From Rhodoflexus caldus (GTDB lineage: Bacteria > Bacteroidota > Bacteroidia > Cytophagales > Thermoflexibacteraceae), in assembly GCF_021206925.1 (NCBI RefSeq), contig NZ_JAJPRF010000005.1:124001-188000 (forward strand): DNA of 64,000 nucleotides. Reading direction: 5' to 3'. Shown one piece after another: positions 25,641 through 34,695 of the stretch. The notes beneath the pieces are model-generated. The model did no database searches. It had not been told where the DNA came from and worked only from the letters and a program-made list of their open reading frames with translations. Within the stretch, counting starts at the first letter, position 1, and each line of letters starts with the position of its first letter. A program made the position numbers and the translations under genes.

Positions 25641-26450
25641 ATGGAATTACTTGCATCGCTTGCATTTATTGACTGGAATGCAGACCCTGAGATTTTTTCA
25701 CTGGGGCCGTTTACTGTCCGTTGGTACGGACTTTTGTTTGCGCTGGGCTTTTTTGTAGGCCAATTTATCATGGCGCGCATCTATAAACTGGAAGGTAAAC
25801 CCGAAGCCGACCTTGAAATGCTCATGCTCTACATGATTGTTTCTACGGTGGTAGGCGCACGACTGGGGCACTGTCTGTTTTACCAGCCCGACTACTACCT
25901 TGCCCACCCGATAGATATCCTCAAAGTATGGGAAGGCGGGCTTGCCAGCCACGGAGCAACCATCGGCATATTGCTTGGCCTGTGGCTCTATACCCGCAAG
26001 CGCCCCGACCAACCGTATATGTGGCTGCTCGACCGCATCGTGATTGTAGTAGCCCTCGGCGGCGGATTCATTCGCTTAGGCAACCTGATGAACTCAGAAA
26101 TTATCGGCAGCCCGACCGATGTGCCTTGGGCTTTTATCTTCCACAAAGTAGATGAAGTACCGCGCCATCCGGCACAACTTTATGAGGCTATTTCCTGCTT
26201 CTTACTGTTTGCTGCACTCTATTACAGTTATAATCAAACCAAAGAAAAAACACCAACGGGCAGGCTGTTCGGACTGTTCGTATGGGTACTTTTCAGCCTG
26301 CGCATTGTGTACGAATTTTTCAAAGAGAACCAAGTACCGTTTGAAGATACACTGCCACTGAATATGGGGCAAATACTCAGCATCCCGCTTGTACTGATTG
26401 GATTGTGGATTTACATCCGTTCTTTCCAGTCCAAGCCTACTACTGCCTGA
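25641..26450 (+). CDS. lgt: Prolipoprotein diacylglyceryl transferase
   Basis: Encodes 269 residues. Lgt moves diacylglycerol from phosphatidylglycerol onto the lipobox Cys of prolipoproteins in the inner membrane. Landmarks: SLGPFTVRWYGLLFALGFFVG, VGARLGHCLFYQPDYYLAHP (the H of the catalytic region), VWEGGLASHGATIGILLGLW, the Lgt signature GGGFIRLGNLMNSEIIGSPT, and EVPRHPAQLYEA. Seven TM helices are evident. Size is usual. I start at ATG 25641, the only Met at the family N-terminus; it follows a promoter box by 5 bp. It serves the several lipoproteins predicted in the window. Confidence 0.97.
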   Translation: MELLASLAFIDWNADPEIFSLGPFTVRWYGLLFALGFFVGQFIMARIYKLEGKPEADLEMLMLYMIVSTVVGARLGHCLFYQPDYYLAHPIDILKVWEGGLASHGATIGILLGLWLYTRKRPDQPYMWLLDRIVIVVALGGGFIRLGNLMNSEIIGSPTDVPWAFIFHKVDEVPRHPAQLYEAISCFLLFAALYYSYNQTKEKTPTGRLFGLFVWVLFSLRIVYEFFKENQVPFEDTLPLNMGQILSIPLVLIGLWIYIRSFQSKPTTA

Positions 26451-26503
26451 AATTGGCAAAACATTTGAACCTTAATTTTCACCAAACTTACTCTATCGTG
26501 AAC

Positions 26504-27088
26504 ATGAATCGTCTGATTAAAACCTTTTCAATCCTGACTTTCCTATTGGTCGCTGCCTTGTATGCACAGGCTCAATCCGTCAATATTACGCCGGAGCGCA
26601 AACGTGCCATAGACTCGCTGGCATTGGAAAAAGTACGCGACCTGAGCAAATACATCAGCATTATTGGCGATAAAGCCACATCAATGACAGAATCGCAGCG
26701 CGTAATTGAGCGCACAATGGAACTGTTTATGGAAGGTGCGCAAATGGGCGTGTCTTCGTTAAACCGCAAAGGGGTGCGGTATTATCCCGTACAAAAATAC
26801 TTGGAACGCTTGCGTGCACTGAACTATCAACGCGTAAATATTGAGTGGTATAACATTCAGTATATCAGCGACTTGGTACAACAACCCGATGGCAGATTCG
26901 TAGGCGTTATCACCATCTATCAACGATTTGAAGGTGTAATGGAAGACGGTATGCGCTATGTGGACGTAACCAAAAAAGATATTACCGTTTACGTGGAGCG
27001 CAAGCAACAGCAAATCGGTGGCCGCCTGATAGGCTTCTGGGATGTTCTTCTGGGCGACATCAAGGTTACTGAAACCAAGCGCGGTTAA
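26504..27088 (+). CDS. Secreted protein of unknown function
   Basis: Encodes 194 residues from ATG 26504. The signal peptide ends at LYAQAQS (~24). The mature part is mixed: a helical N-half (ERKRAIDSLALEKVRDLSKYISII, TESQRVIERTMELFMEGAQM), then strands INTIEWYNIQYISDLV-type, RFVGVITIYQRFEGV and DITVYVERK. LGDIKVTETKRG ends it. This resembles the small NTF2-like/DUF periplasmic proteins seen in Cytophagales, but I cannot name the family. Its stop overlaps the start of the next gene in TAATG, so the two are translationally coupled. Confidence 0.75.
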   Translation: MNRLIKTFSILTFLLVAALYAQAQSVNITPERKRAIDSLALEKVRDLSKYISIIGDKATSMTESQRVIERTMELFMEGAQMGVSSLNRKGVRYYPVQKYLERLRALNYQRVNIEWYNIQYISDLVQQPDGRFVGVITIYQRFEGVMEDGMRYVDVTKKDITVYVERKQQQIGGRLIGFWDVLLGDIKVTETKRG

Positions 27089-27927
27089 TGATTACCCGTT
27101 TTGCGTTAATTTGCCTTATCGGGCTGATATTTGCCGGCAGCAATAGCCTCTATGCACAGAAAATTGCTGTCGGCGATATTACGGACTTGTACGCCGCCAC
27201 CAAGCAGTTGTCGCAGTTTATCAAGCGTTTTAACAACGAAGAAGACCGCCAAGGGGTGGCCTACGACCCCAAAAGCAAGCTGTACCGCGAGCCTGAACAG
27301 CGCAAACAATACCTGAAATTGCTGTTTGATGAGCAAAGTATAGCCATTCCGCAAAGCCTCCGCACAAGTTTTATTGCCGATGTTACCCGAAACGAACACC
27401 CCGTATTCCTTGATTTTTTTGCAGGCGAATGGTTTGCAGAAGTGAAAGTAGCGGTCAGCTACAACGGAAAAGAGGAAGAGGCCGTTTTGTTCATGGAATT
27501 GGAAAAAGCCGGACAAGGCTACAAATGGGTGATAGACCGGGTGTACTTTCGCCCCTATGCTCCGTACATCAGGCACACAACCAAAAACCCTAACAACTTT
27601 CTCCATCCACAAAGCCATGAGTTGGGTTTTATGAACCTGAACAGAGTTTTTGAGTCGCCCGCAACAGCCGAGGATTACACGTCCAAAGACTACCATCCGC
27701 CCGAACATCTGGATATTTTCATGTACGATTTGCGGCGCGGAGTCATCAAGTTCATTACCGTTAATGACACCCGCTTCCATTTTTTCCAAATCAAAGGCTG
27801 GTATTTTGAGGTGGCCAATTTCAACCGTCCGGGGCTAAACAGCGGCTGGCTGATTAACAATCTGGTACAATTGCCGCCCGAACAAAAAAATGTGATGCTG
27901 AATTACATTTACCGCGAAAACCGATAG
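27088..27927 (+). CDS. Secreted protein of unknown function, coupled to the preceding gene
   Basis: Encodes 279 residues. The signal peptide ends at NSLYAQKI (~24). Pattern: IAVGDITDLYAATKQLSQFIKRF, RQYLKLLFDEQSIAIPQSLR, VFLDFFAGEWFAEVKVAVSYNGK, KWVIDRVYFRPYAPYI, HPQSHELGFMNLNRVFESP, and TRFHFFQIKGWYFEVANFNRPG near the end. The Phe/Tyr-rich strands and helical N-half again suggest an alpha+beta exported domain. Not recognised. It begins 1 nt inside the stop of the gene before and ends 9 bp before menA; the three may form one operon. Confidence 0.75.
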   Translation: MITRFALICLIGLIFAGSNSLYAQKIAVGDITDLYAATKQLSQFIKRFNNEEDRQGVAYDPKSKLYREPEQRKQYLKLLFDEQSIAIPQSLRTSFIADVTRNEHPVFLDFFAGEWFAEVKVAVSYNGKEEEAVLFMELEKAGQGYKWVIDRVYFRPYAPYIRHTTKNPNNFLHPQSHELGFMNLNRVFESPATAEDYTSKDYHPPEHLDIFMYDLRRGVIKFITVNDTRFHFFQIKGWYFEVANFNRPGLNSGWLINNLVQLPPEQKNVMLNYIYRENR

Positions 27928-27936
27928 TTTCGCATC

Positions 27937-28848
27937 ATGAGTACATCGGTTAAGGCATGGATTAGTGCATTTCGCCTGCGCACGTTGCCACTGGCACTGG
28001 CAAGCATTTTTTTGGGCAGTTGGCTTGCGGCAGCAGACAATGGCTTTCGCTGGGAAATATTAGGCTTGTGCGCACTCACGACTATTTTGTTGCAAATCCT
28101 TTCCAATTTGGCCAACGACTATGGCGACTCCATCCACGGTGCGGATTTGGTAAAAGAGCGCCAAGGCCCCTCGCGCGCGGTGCAGTCGGGCAAAATCAGC
28201 CTCGCCGACATGAAACTCGGCATGATAATTTGCGGTGTGCTGGCTTTTATTTCGGGTTTAACATTGCTTTACGTAGCCTTTGGCGACTTGCAACAGGCTT
28301 TCTGGATTTTTCTGCTGTTGGGGCTTGCCGCCATTGCAGCGGCTGTAACCTATACTGCCGGAGCAAAACCCTACGGCTATGCCGGCTTGGGTGATATTTC
28401 CGTACTGATTTTCTTCGGCTGGGTGGGCGTAATAGGCACTTACTACCTACACACCCTGCAATTCAATGCAATTTTGTTGCTGCCGGCTACGGCCTGCGGT
28501 CTGCTGGCAACAGCTGTGCTGAACATCAATAACATCCGCGACATAGCATCTGATACCAAAGCGGGCAAACGCTCCATTCCTGTGCGGCTGGGTGCAGACC
28601 GTGCCGTACTCTACCACTGGTTGCTGCTCTTCGGCGCAGTAGGCTGTGCGCTCATCTATGCCATCCTGCTCGGCAAAGGCTTCTATCCGTTGCTGTTTCT
28701 TGGGGCTGTGCCTGCGCTTGTGCGCAATGGTTTGGCAGTCAGTCAGTTGCGCAGAAACCCTGCTATTGATGCGTACCTGAAACAGATGGCACTCAGCACG
28801 CTGCTGTTTGTAACGATGCTGGGCATTGGGGTTTATCTGGCGGGGTAG
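27937..28848 (+). CDS. menA: 1,4-dihydroxy-2-naphthoate octaprenyltransferase
   Basis: Encodes 303 residues. MenA prenylates and decarboxylates DHNA to demethylmenaquinone in the inner membrane, the step that makes the quinone lipophilic. The first Asp-rich motif is NDYGDSIHGAD (NDxxDxxxGxD form) followed by ERQGPSRAVQSGKIS; the second is NNIRDIASDTKAGKRSIPVRLG. Eight or nine TM helices. The N-terminal WISAFRLRTLPLALASIFLG is diagnostic. It starts 9 bp after a gene of unknown function. Confidence 0.97.
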   Translation: MSTSVKAWISAFRLRTLPLALASIFLGSWLAAADNGFRWEILGLCALTTILLQILSNLANDYGDSIHGADLVKERQGPSRAVQSGKISLADMKLGMIICGVLAFISGLTLLYVAFGDLQQAFWIFLLLGLAAIAAAVTYTAGAKPYGYAGLGDISVLIFFGWVGVIGTYYLHTLQFNAILLLPATACGLLATAVLNINNIRDIASDTKAGKRSIPVRLGADRAVLYHWLLLFGAVGCALIYAILLGKGFYPLLFLGAVPALVRNGLAVSQLRRNPAIDAYLKQMALSTLLFVTMLGIGVYLAG

Positions 28849-28860
28849 CTTCGCTTTACG

Positions 28861-30093
28861 CTAAATCTTTTTCAAACAATCCTGTATCCATTGCTGCACC
28901 ATTTGCAGCGCTTCGCCGGTGAGGTTAGGCAGTTTTTCAGGCGGATATTGTCGGTATTTTTCTAGAATGACCGATTGGACATGTTGTCTTTCCGGCTCAA
29001 TCAGTGCACGCCGTTTGCGGTAATCAACGTTAATGTGTCTTTGCAACTCTTCTGCCTGCCACCACAGCGACCCATCGGGTGCGGCAGCGGGTGTCAGCAA
29101 ATGTTCGGGCACTTGTGCGCCAAAGAAAAAAGGAATAAAAACAGATACACAAGGATTAGAAGTGCCTGTCAGCCATACAGTTGGCGACTTATCTGTACTG
29201 ATTTCCGCAACCATGCTGCCAGTAGTGCGGCTGGGATTGAGCAAACCTGTGGCGTGCATACAAATATCTGCCGTTGTTGCTTTGGAAGGTTTAAACTGTG
29301 GATGCGGCAGATGATGCGTGGCCAAAAAATCAAAGCAGTGCGCTGCCGTAATCTGCCCTTGATGCGTTGCAAGTAATCCTGTTGTACACGCCTGACGCAC
29401 TTTGCCCCTGCCAACCGTTGTATAAAGCCAATCACTGAAAGCGCGGCTGAAATCAAACGGCTGCCTGCCGTTCCACCAACCTTTGGCACGCGCAAAAGAG
29501 GCTGCCTGTTCACTTACCACATCAGCATCAGCCCCTATGCTCAGGCGGTTGGAAATGGTATGATACGCGCGAACTTGACCATACGCCCAGTGCCTGTCAG
29601 CGGTTTCCAGCACATAGGCTTCGCGGGCATCGGCAATCAGGAAGCTGTTGTGGTAATAAAACGACCGATTGCGATAGCCTCCGCAGGCATCCTGCCCGTA
29701 TGTTTCCAACAGGTTAATGATGCAATGCAATGCTTCCCGCGCTGTTTTGGTTCGCTCCAATGCCAGCCGCAACATATCCATCCCCGTTAATCCCGTATTT
29801 TGTTTTTTGATTTTGACCCGTGTAAATACCGCCTCGTTGCCAATGGCTACTCCCCATTCATTCACGCCCATTTCTGCACCCCACATCTGAAACGGTCGGG
29901 AAAGAATACAGGCATAGGTTTCCGCTGCCTGCGGAATACCAATAAAGGTTGTTTGGCAGGTTTTACTCTGCCATGTTTGGCGTGGCAATAGGGTAATTGC
30001 CTGTGCCTCATCGGGTTCACGGTCGGAGTTTTTGGCCAAAACAGTGCTGCCGTTGGCAGTAACCGCAGGCAGCGCAACAAGGGTATCGCACAT
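28861..30093 (-). CDS. Secernin-like C69 family peptidase
   Basis: Encodes 410 residues. The start MCDTLVALPAV puts Cys at position 2, the N-terminal nucleophile of C69 (Ntn-hydrolase) dipeptidases and secernins after Met removal. Other landmarks: GSTVLAKNSDREPDEAQ (the family's KNSDR block), FQMWGAEMGVNEWGVAIGNEAVFT, FLIADAREAYVLETADRHWA, and ISNRLSIGADADVVS. It lacks a signal peptide, so it is cytoplasmic. Substrate unknown; dipeptides by family. Convergent with menA (12 bp between stops). Confidence 0.9.
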   Translation of the reverse strand: MCDTLVALPAVTANGSTVLAKNSDREPDEAQAITLLPRQTWQSKTCQTTFIGIPQAAETYACILSRPFQMWGAEMGVNEWGVAIGNEAVFTRVKIKKQNTGLTGMDMLRLALERTKTAREALHCIINLLETYGQDACGGYRNRSFYYHNSFLIADAREAYVLETADRHWAYGQVRAYHTISNRLSIGADADVVSEQAASFARAKGWWNGRQPFDFSRAFSDWLYTTVGRGKVRQACTTGLLATHQGQITAAHCFDFLATHHLPHPQFKPSKATTADICMHATGLLNPSRTTGSMVAEISTDKSPTVWLTGTSNPCVSVFIPFFFGAQVPEHLLTPAAAPDGSLWWQAEELQRHINVDYRKRRALIEPERQHVQSVILEKYRQYPPEKLPNLTGEALQMVQQWIQDCLKKI

Positions 30094-30392
30094 AATGAGG
30101 CATAATAAGAAAAATCAGCGAATTATCCGATGATATCTGCAATCATCAGCATTCTCAAACATTCAGATATAAATCCTCATTGTCGGGAATGCAGCACAAA
30201 AACTTGGCATAAGCAGTTAAGCAGATTAGAGCGCATAATTTCCAATCATTACCACAAGGGCACAGACCACAAGGGCACAGAACACAACAATTTTGTGTAT
30301 TTGTTTTTTGTGGTGAAATAAAGACCAAAGATGTCGTTCGCTTTAAATTGCACAACTACATAACTAACCTTAAAACGATATAAATTCGCTGT
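30094..30392. other. 299-bp divergent intergenic region
   Basis: Divergent gap between the secernin-like and PLP-homeostasis genes. It contains two exact tandem copies of ACCACAAGGGCACAG (30251-30265 and 30266-30280) and a near-promoter TAAATTCG (30381-30388; one mismatch to TAnnTTTG) just before ATG 30393. No gene seen. Confidence 0.7.
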
Positions 30393-31040
30393 ATGATTCG
30401 CACAGAAGTTATTCATCAGGTTTTAGAAGATTTAAAACCCTATCATGCCACGCTGGTAGCCGTTACCAAAACGCGCCCACAGGAAGATTTGCAAGCCCTC
30501 TACGATTTCGGGTTGCGTATTTTTGGTGAAAACCGAGTGCAAGAAATGGTGCCTAAACACGAGGCACTGCCTGCCGATATTCAGTGGCACCTCATCGGGC
30601 ATTTGCAAAGCAACAAGGTGAAATACATTGCGCCGTTTGTGGAGTTGATTCATTCGGTGGACAGTTTCAAACTATTGCAGGAAATTAACAAACAAGCAGC
30701 CAAGCACAACCGCACCATCGCCTGCCTGTTGCAAATGCACATTGCACAGGAAGAAACCAAATTCGGGTTAGACGAACGTGAACTGTTTGCCATGCTGGAA
30801 TCGCCCGAACTACTGGAACTGGAAAATATCCGTATTGCAGGGCTGATGGGTATGGCTTCCAACACCGACGATATGGCACAAGTACGCCGCGAGTTTGCAG
30901 GTCTACGCGAAACTTTTGAAAAATTGCGTTCTTGGCTGCCCGATATACAGGTGCTGTCTATGGGCATGAGCAATGACTACCGCATTGCACTGGAAGAGGG
31001 CAGCAATATGGTGCGCATCGGCAGCAAATTGTTTGCATAA
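30393..31040 (+). CDS. yggS: YggS/PROSC family pyridoxal-phosphate homeostasis protein
   Basis: Encodes 215 residues, a single TIM barrel. The PLP-binding Lys is in VAVTKTRPQED (the usual V-x-K-T). Others: GLRIFGENRVQEMVPKH, WHLIGHLQSNKVKYI, HSVDSFKLLQEINKQA, ACLLQMHIAQEETKFGL, AGLMGMAS, and the phosphate-binding LSMGMSNDYRIALEEGSNMVRIGS. It binds PLP and buffers the free pool but has no known catalytic reaction. Slightly shorter than E. coli YggS (about 234), as usual in this phylum. Confidence 0.95.
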   Translation: MIRTEVIHQVLEDLKPYHATLVAVTKTRPQEDLQALYDFGLRIFGENRVQEMVPKHEALPADIQWHLIGHLQSNKVKYIAPFVELIHSVDSFKLLQEINKQAAKHNRTIACLLQMHIAQEETKFGLDERELFAMLESPELLELENIRIAGLMGMASNTDDMAQVRREFAGLRETFEKLRSWLPDIQVLSMGMSNDYRIALEEGSNMVRIGSKLFA

Positions 31041-31247
31041 AGCAGTCGGCTAAGTAAGTGAACAGTTTAAAATGACCTTTCAAATTTACCACAAAGCCCG
31101 CTGAGTATTACGCCAATAGCACCGAGTGTTTTTATGATGAATCTGTTCTTTGTGTACACTGCAATTAAAACTTTGCGCACTCCGCGGTAAAAAAAACGCG
31201 TTAATCTGCTCACCTGCTTAAATGAGGGTTTTGCACATAACAACCCA

Positions 31248-31664
31248 TCAGAGCACCACCAGTTTCACATCTATGTTGCCGCGGGTAGCTTTGGAATACG
31301 GACAGGTTGCATGGGCTTTATCTACAATTTCCTCGGCTTCTGCTTTACTCAAATGAGGCAAGGAAACATGAATCTCAGCCCCTAAGCCAAAGCCTCCTTC
31401 AATCTCATTACCAATGTGGACTTTAACGGTAACAGTAGCGTCTGCCATGTTTTTACCCTTGCCGGCAGCTTGCAAAGCACCGCCAAAGCAAGCAGCATAA
31501 GCGGCGGCAAATAATTGCTCGGGGTTGGTATAATTTCCTTTGGGGCCGCCCAAAGCTACGGGTTGGCGTACTTCAAGGTCTAAAACGCCGTCGTCGGATT
31601 TTACGTTTCCGGTGCGTGCACCTACGTTGGTTACCGATGCTGTGTAGTGTATTTTGTTGAGCAT
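31248..31664 (-). CDS. ohr: Organic hydroperoxide resistance protein (Ohr/OsmC)
   Basis: Encodes 138 residues. Ohr is a dimeric thiol peroxidase that reduces organic hydroperoxides. Both redox cysteines are visible: AAYAACFGGALQAA and ATCPYSKATRGNIDVKL. The Arg of the active site lies in TASVTNVGARTGNV and the Glu in TNPEQLFAAAYA. Start LNKIHYTASV is typical. No MarR-type regulator (OhrR) is adjacent. A ~207-bp gap separates it from the convergent yggS gene; it contains AT-rich, low-information sequence. Confidence 0.96.
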   Translation of the reverse strand: MLNKIHYTASVTNVGARTGNVKSDDGVLDLEVRQPVALGGPKGNYTNPEQLFAAAYAACFGGALQAAGKGKNMADATVTVKVHIGNEIEGGFGLGAEIHVSLPHLSKAEAEEIVDKAHATCPYSKATRGNIDVKLVVL

Positions 31665-31715
31665 ATTTGTTGCGGTTGAGCTTATCGTAAATGTAACAAT
31701 TATCTCTCAATTTCA

Positions 31716-32525
31716 CTACGCTTCGGGCACCGGAGGAATACCTGTTCCTTCCGGCACTTGTTCTATCAGTCGCGCGATTTCTTCTCTGATTTGCTCAACG
31801 GTATAACTGTCATCAAATACGATGGGCGGCTTAAACCGAACGGAAAGGGTTGTGCCACGTTTTTTGAGCTTCAATCCCTTTTTATCAAATGCCCGACGGA
31901 ATCCGTTCAGCACTACCGGTACTACTATGGGTTTAAAGTCTTTGATAATGTGTGCCGTTCCTTTGCGCACAGGTGCATAGGGTTTTGTAGTGCCCTGCGG
32001 GAAGTTAATTACCCAGCCGTATTCCAATGCTTTTTTGATTTTTTCGGGCGCTTGCCTATCCGGGGCACGCTGTATGTCTTCGCCTTTGCTGCGCCATGAG
32101 CGGCGAACGGTTACGGCTCCGGCATAGGTGAAAACCTTTGGCAAAAATCCGCTTTCAAGCATGGTTTCTTCGGCAGCCACGTAAAAACTTTTTACTCTTG
32201 GCAGAAAAAAGTATATAGGAAAGCGAATAGAATCTTTCATCCGCCATTTGACGCTGCAAAAAATGTGGTACAACGCAATCACATCGGCATAGTATGTCTG
32301 GTGATTGGATATGAAAAGGACGTTCTTGTCGGGCAAATCCATCAGATATTCCGTTCCTTCTATCTTCAATTTGTTGATAATGTTCATGCGTGCATACGTA
32401 CCTACTGCGAAAACGCTCAGCAGCGCACGTTTCAAAATCAGCCAGTTGCCGAAGGGGTCGCGCCGAAGAAACTTCAGCCGCGGCAACTTTACTTTTTTAG
32501 GATTCAGTATGCGAAGAGCCATCAC
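31716..32525 (-). CDS. 1-acylglycerol-3-phosphate O-acyltransferase (PlsC-like)
   Basis: Encodes 269 residues. The acyltransferase blocks are present but altered: motif I is VLFISNHQTYYADVIAL, with five residues between His and Asp (H-x5-D) rather than the usual H-x4-D; motif III is INFPQGTTKPYAPVRKGTAH, where most enzymes have FPEGTR. IVVPVVLNGF corresponds to motif IV. I recall the same SNHQTYxADV form in other Bacteroidota proteins annotated as PlsC, so it is a subfamily trait, not decay. It would acylate lysophosphatidate or a related lysolipid at the membrane. No TM is strongly predicted beyond a hydrophobic stretch ~32-45. Confidence 0.82.
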   Translation of the reverse strand: MMALRILNPKKVKLPRLKFLRRDPFGNWLILKRALLSVFAVGTYARMNIINKLKIEGTEYLMDLPDKNVLFISNHQTYYADVIALYHIFCSVKWRMKDSIRFPIYFFLPRVKSFYVAAEETMLESGFLPKVFTYAGAVTVRRSWRSKGEDIQRAPDRQAPEKIKKALEYGWVINFPQGTTKPYAPVRKGTAHIIKDFKPIVVPVVLNGFRRAFDKKGLKLKKRGTTLSVRFKPPIVFDDSYTVEQIREEIARLIEQVPEGTGIPPVPEA

Positions 32526-32622
32526 AAATGCAGTTTAATTTTGTTGCGTTAAGGTTATGCCGTCATGAAAGATTTAACCTAATCTTCATCTACGCATAAT
32601 TACAAAAAAAGCAGCTAATTCG

Positions 32623-33279
32623 CTATTCGCTGATAAAGGAAATGATGTCGGCAGGCATTTCATGTCCGCCTTCAAAATTAACTACCTGCGGACGCAAGCC
32701 AATACTTTCCAAAGCATGAAAATGTTTTTCGGCTTCACCTTCGGGAATCAGCTCATCGCGGTTGCCGTACACAAAAAACAATTCACGCGAGGGAATAGGT
32801 GTTTCGTGTACGTTTGACAGCACATCGGCGGGCATTTCTCCTGCCCACATAATCAGGCGATTATAGGGCACTTTGCTGTGTGCCAGCCAACGGCAAAGCG
32901 TGGCGCACCCTTGCGAAAAGCCCAACATGTACACCTTCGGTACATGTTGGAAATGCGGTTTGGCCGATTCCAGCGCATATACTGCCTGCAAATAGTGCAT
33001 ATTGTTGGCTATATCGTTCAGGCGGTCTTCACGGGTCATCCAAACTGCCCCTACCCTGCCCTCAAAGCCTTTCAGGTAGTGCTTGGAAAGCCCCTGCGGT
33101 GCTATGATGTAGTTGGTGGCAGAGTCTAAATGAGCAAATTTTCGGACAAAATAGGCGGCCAATTGCCCGTAGCCGTGCATAACCCACCAGATTTTCTCTG
33201 TCTGTGCCGAAAGTGTGCCCCACGTGTAGTAGCGGGCATTAAAATTGAAAACGGCATTGTGTTGTGCAATGTCTTCCAT
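32623..33279 (-). CDS. Alpha/beta-hydrolase esterase (phospholipase/carboxylesterase-like)
   Basis: Encodes 218 residues. Catalytic triad candidates: the nucleophile Ser in YMLGFSQGCATLCRW (G-x-S-x-G), Asp in FVYGNRDELIPEGEAEKHF, and His in VNFEGGHEMPADI. WWVMHGYGQLAAYFVRKF near the N-terminus forms the oxyanion hole region. No signal peptide. The start is 4 bp after the pgi stop, so the two are cotranscribed. Substrate unknown. Confidence 0.87.
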   Translation of the reverse strand: MEDIAQHNAVFNFNARYYTWGTLSAQTEKIWWVMHGYGQLAAYFVRKFAHLDSATNYIIAPQGLSKHYLKGFEGRVGAVWMTREDRLNDIANNMHYLQAVYALESAKPHFQHVPKVYMLGFSQGCATLCRWLAHSKVPYNRLIMWAGEMPADVLSNVHETPIPSRELFFVYGNRDELIPEGEAEKHFHALESIGLRPQVVNFEGGHEMPADIISFISE

Positions 33280-33283
33280 CGGC

Positions 33284-34633
33284 TTACAAACGCTCGCGCA
33301 GGGTTTTAGCCAACTCCTCGTAACCTGCTTTGCCTAACAAGGCAAACATATTGACCTTATAAGCCTCTACCCCGGGCTGGTCAAACGGATTGACACCCAG
33401 AATATAGCCGCTGATGGCACAGGCTTTTTCAAAGAAGTAGAACAACTGCCCGATATAGTACTCGCTGATGGTCGGAATTTCAATGACCAAATTAGGGACG
33501 TTGCCTTCTATGTGGGCAAGCAAGGTGCCTTTTTCAGCCATTTTATTAACGGTGTGCATGTCTTTCCCTGCCAAATAGTTGAGTTTATCCAAATCCTCGG
33601 CATCGGTCGGGATGATAACCTGACGGCGGGTTTTGGCAACGGAAATAACGGTTTCAAACAGGTTGCGCTCCCCGTCCTGAATCAGTTGCCCCATGGAGTG
33701 CAGGTCGGTTGTGAAGCCGACACCAACAGGCAATATTGCTTTCAGGTCTTTGCCTTCGCTTTCGCCGTAGAGTTGTTTCCACCACTCCACAAGGTATTGC
33801 AGGCGCGGGTGATAAGTTGCCAAAATTTCAATGTTTTTGCCGCGGCGATAGAGTGCATTGCGCACGGCCGCATACAGCGAAACGGGGTTTTGGTTCATAT
33901 CGCTGTATTTTTGGGAATGTAATTCCATGTCGCGTGCGCCGGCCATCAGTTGGCGGATGTCAAAACCTGCCACGGCAATCGGCAGCAGCCCTACGGGGGT
34001 AAGCACCGAAAAGCGCCCCCCTACATCGGGCGGGATGGAGAAGGTTTGGTAGCCTTCCTGTGTCGCCATTTTGCGCAGTGCCCCCGACTCAGGGTCAGTA
34101 ACGGCAATGATGCGCTCGCGTGCGCCTTCCTTGCCGTAGCGTTTTTCCAAATCCTGTTTCAGTAGGCGGAAGGCAATGGCAGGCTCGGTAGTTGTTCCCG
34201 ACTTAGAAATTACGGCTACTGCATAGCTTTTATCTGCCAAAATATCCATCAGGTCGGCGTGGTAGTCGGCGCAAATATTCTGCCCGGCAAAAATTACCAG
34301 CGGGGCTTTGCGCTGCTCCTTGCTCAATAACGGGCTGAAATGGTGTGAAAGGGCATCAATCACTGCTTTGGCACCCAGATAAGAACCGCCTATGCCTACT
34401 ACAACAAAAATATCGGCGATTTCCTGCATACGGCGGGCGGCAGCCTCTATTTCGCTAAGCAAATCCTCGCTTGTGCTGCTCGGCAGATTGACCCATCCCA
34501 AAAAATCGCTGCCTTTACCTGTTCGGTTGCGCAAGGCTTCGTGGTGTTGGTCTATTTCTGCCTGATAGCGGGAAATATCTTTATAGAGCAAAAACTCTAA
34601 GGTTTTGCTGATGTCAATTTTCAGTGGTTCCAT
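33284..34633 (-). CDS. pgi: Glucose-6-phosphate isomerase
   Basis: Encodes 449 residues, the short bacterial class. It interconverts glucose-6-phosphate and fructose-6-phosphate. Landmarks: VVVGIGGSYLGAKAVIDAL, VISKSGTTTEPAIAFRLL (phosphate-binding SGTT), IAVTDPESGALRKMATQEGY, PPDVGGRFSVLTPVGLLPIAVAG (PGI signature 1, GGRFS), LPVGVGFTTDLHSMGQLIQDG (catalytic His in the second signature region) and the C-terminal GVNPFDQPGVEAYKVN (Lys). The gene continues into an esterase gene 4 bp downstream. Confidence 0.98.
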   Translation of the reverse strand: MEPLKIDISKTLEFLLYKDISRYQAEIDQHHEALRNRTGKGSDFLGWVNLPSSTSEDLLSEIEAAARRMQEIADIFVVVGIGGSYLGAKAVIDALSHHFSPLLSKEQRKAPLVIFAGQNICADYHADLMDILADKSYAVAVISKSGTTTEPAIAFRLLKQDLEKRYGKEGARERIIAVTDPESGALRKMATQEGYQTFSIPPDVGGRFSVLTPVGLLPIAVAGFDIRQLMAGARDMELHSQKYSDMNQNPVSLYAAVRNALYRRGKNIEILATYHPRLQYLVEWWKQLYGESEGKDLKAILPVGVGFTTDLHSMGQLIQDGERNLFETVISVAKTRRQVIIPTDAEDLDKLNYLAGKDMHTVNKMAEKGTLLAHIEGNVPNLVIEIPTISEYYIGQLFYFFEKACAISGYILGVNPFDQPGVEAYKVNMFALLGKAGYEELAKTLRERL

Positions 34634-34695
34634 TTCTTTGCGTTCAGTGTGCGCGGCAAAGATAAAATTTTCGTCCTAACTAAATCGGACGCGCA

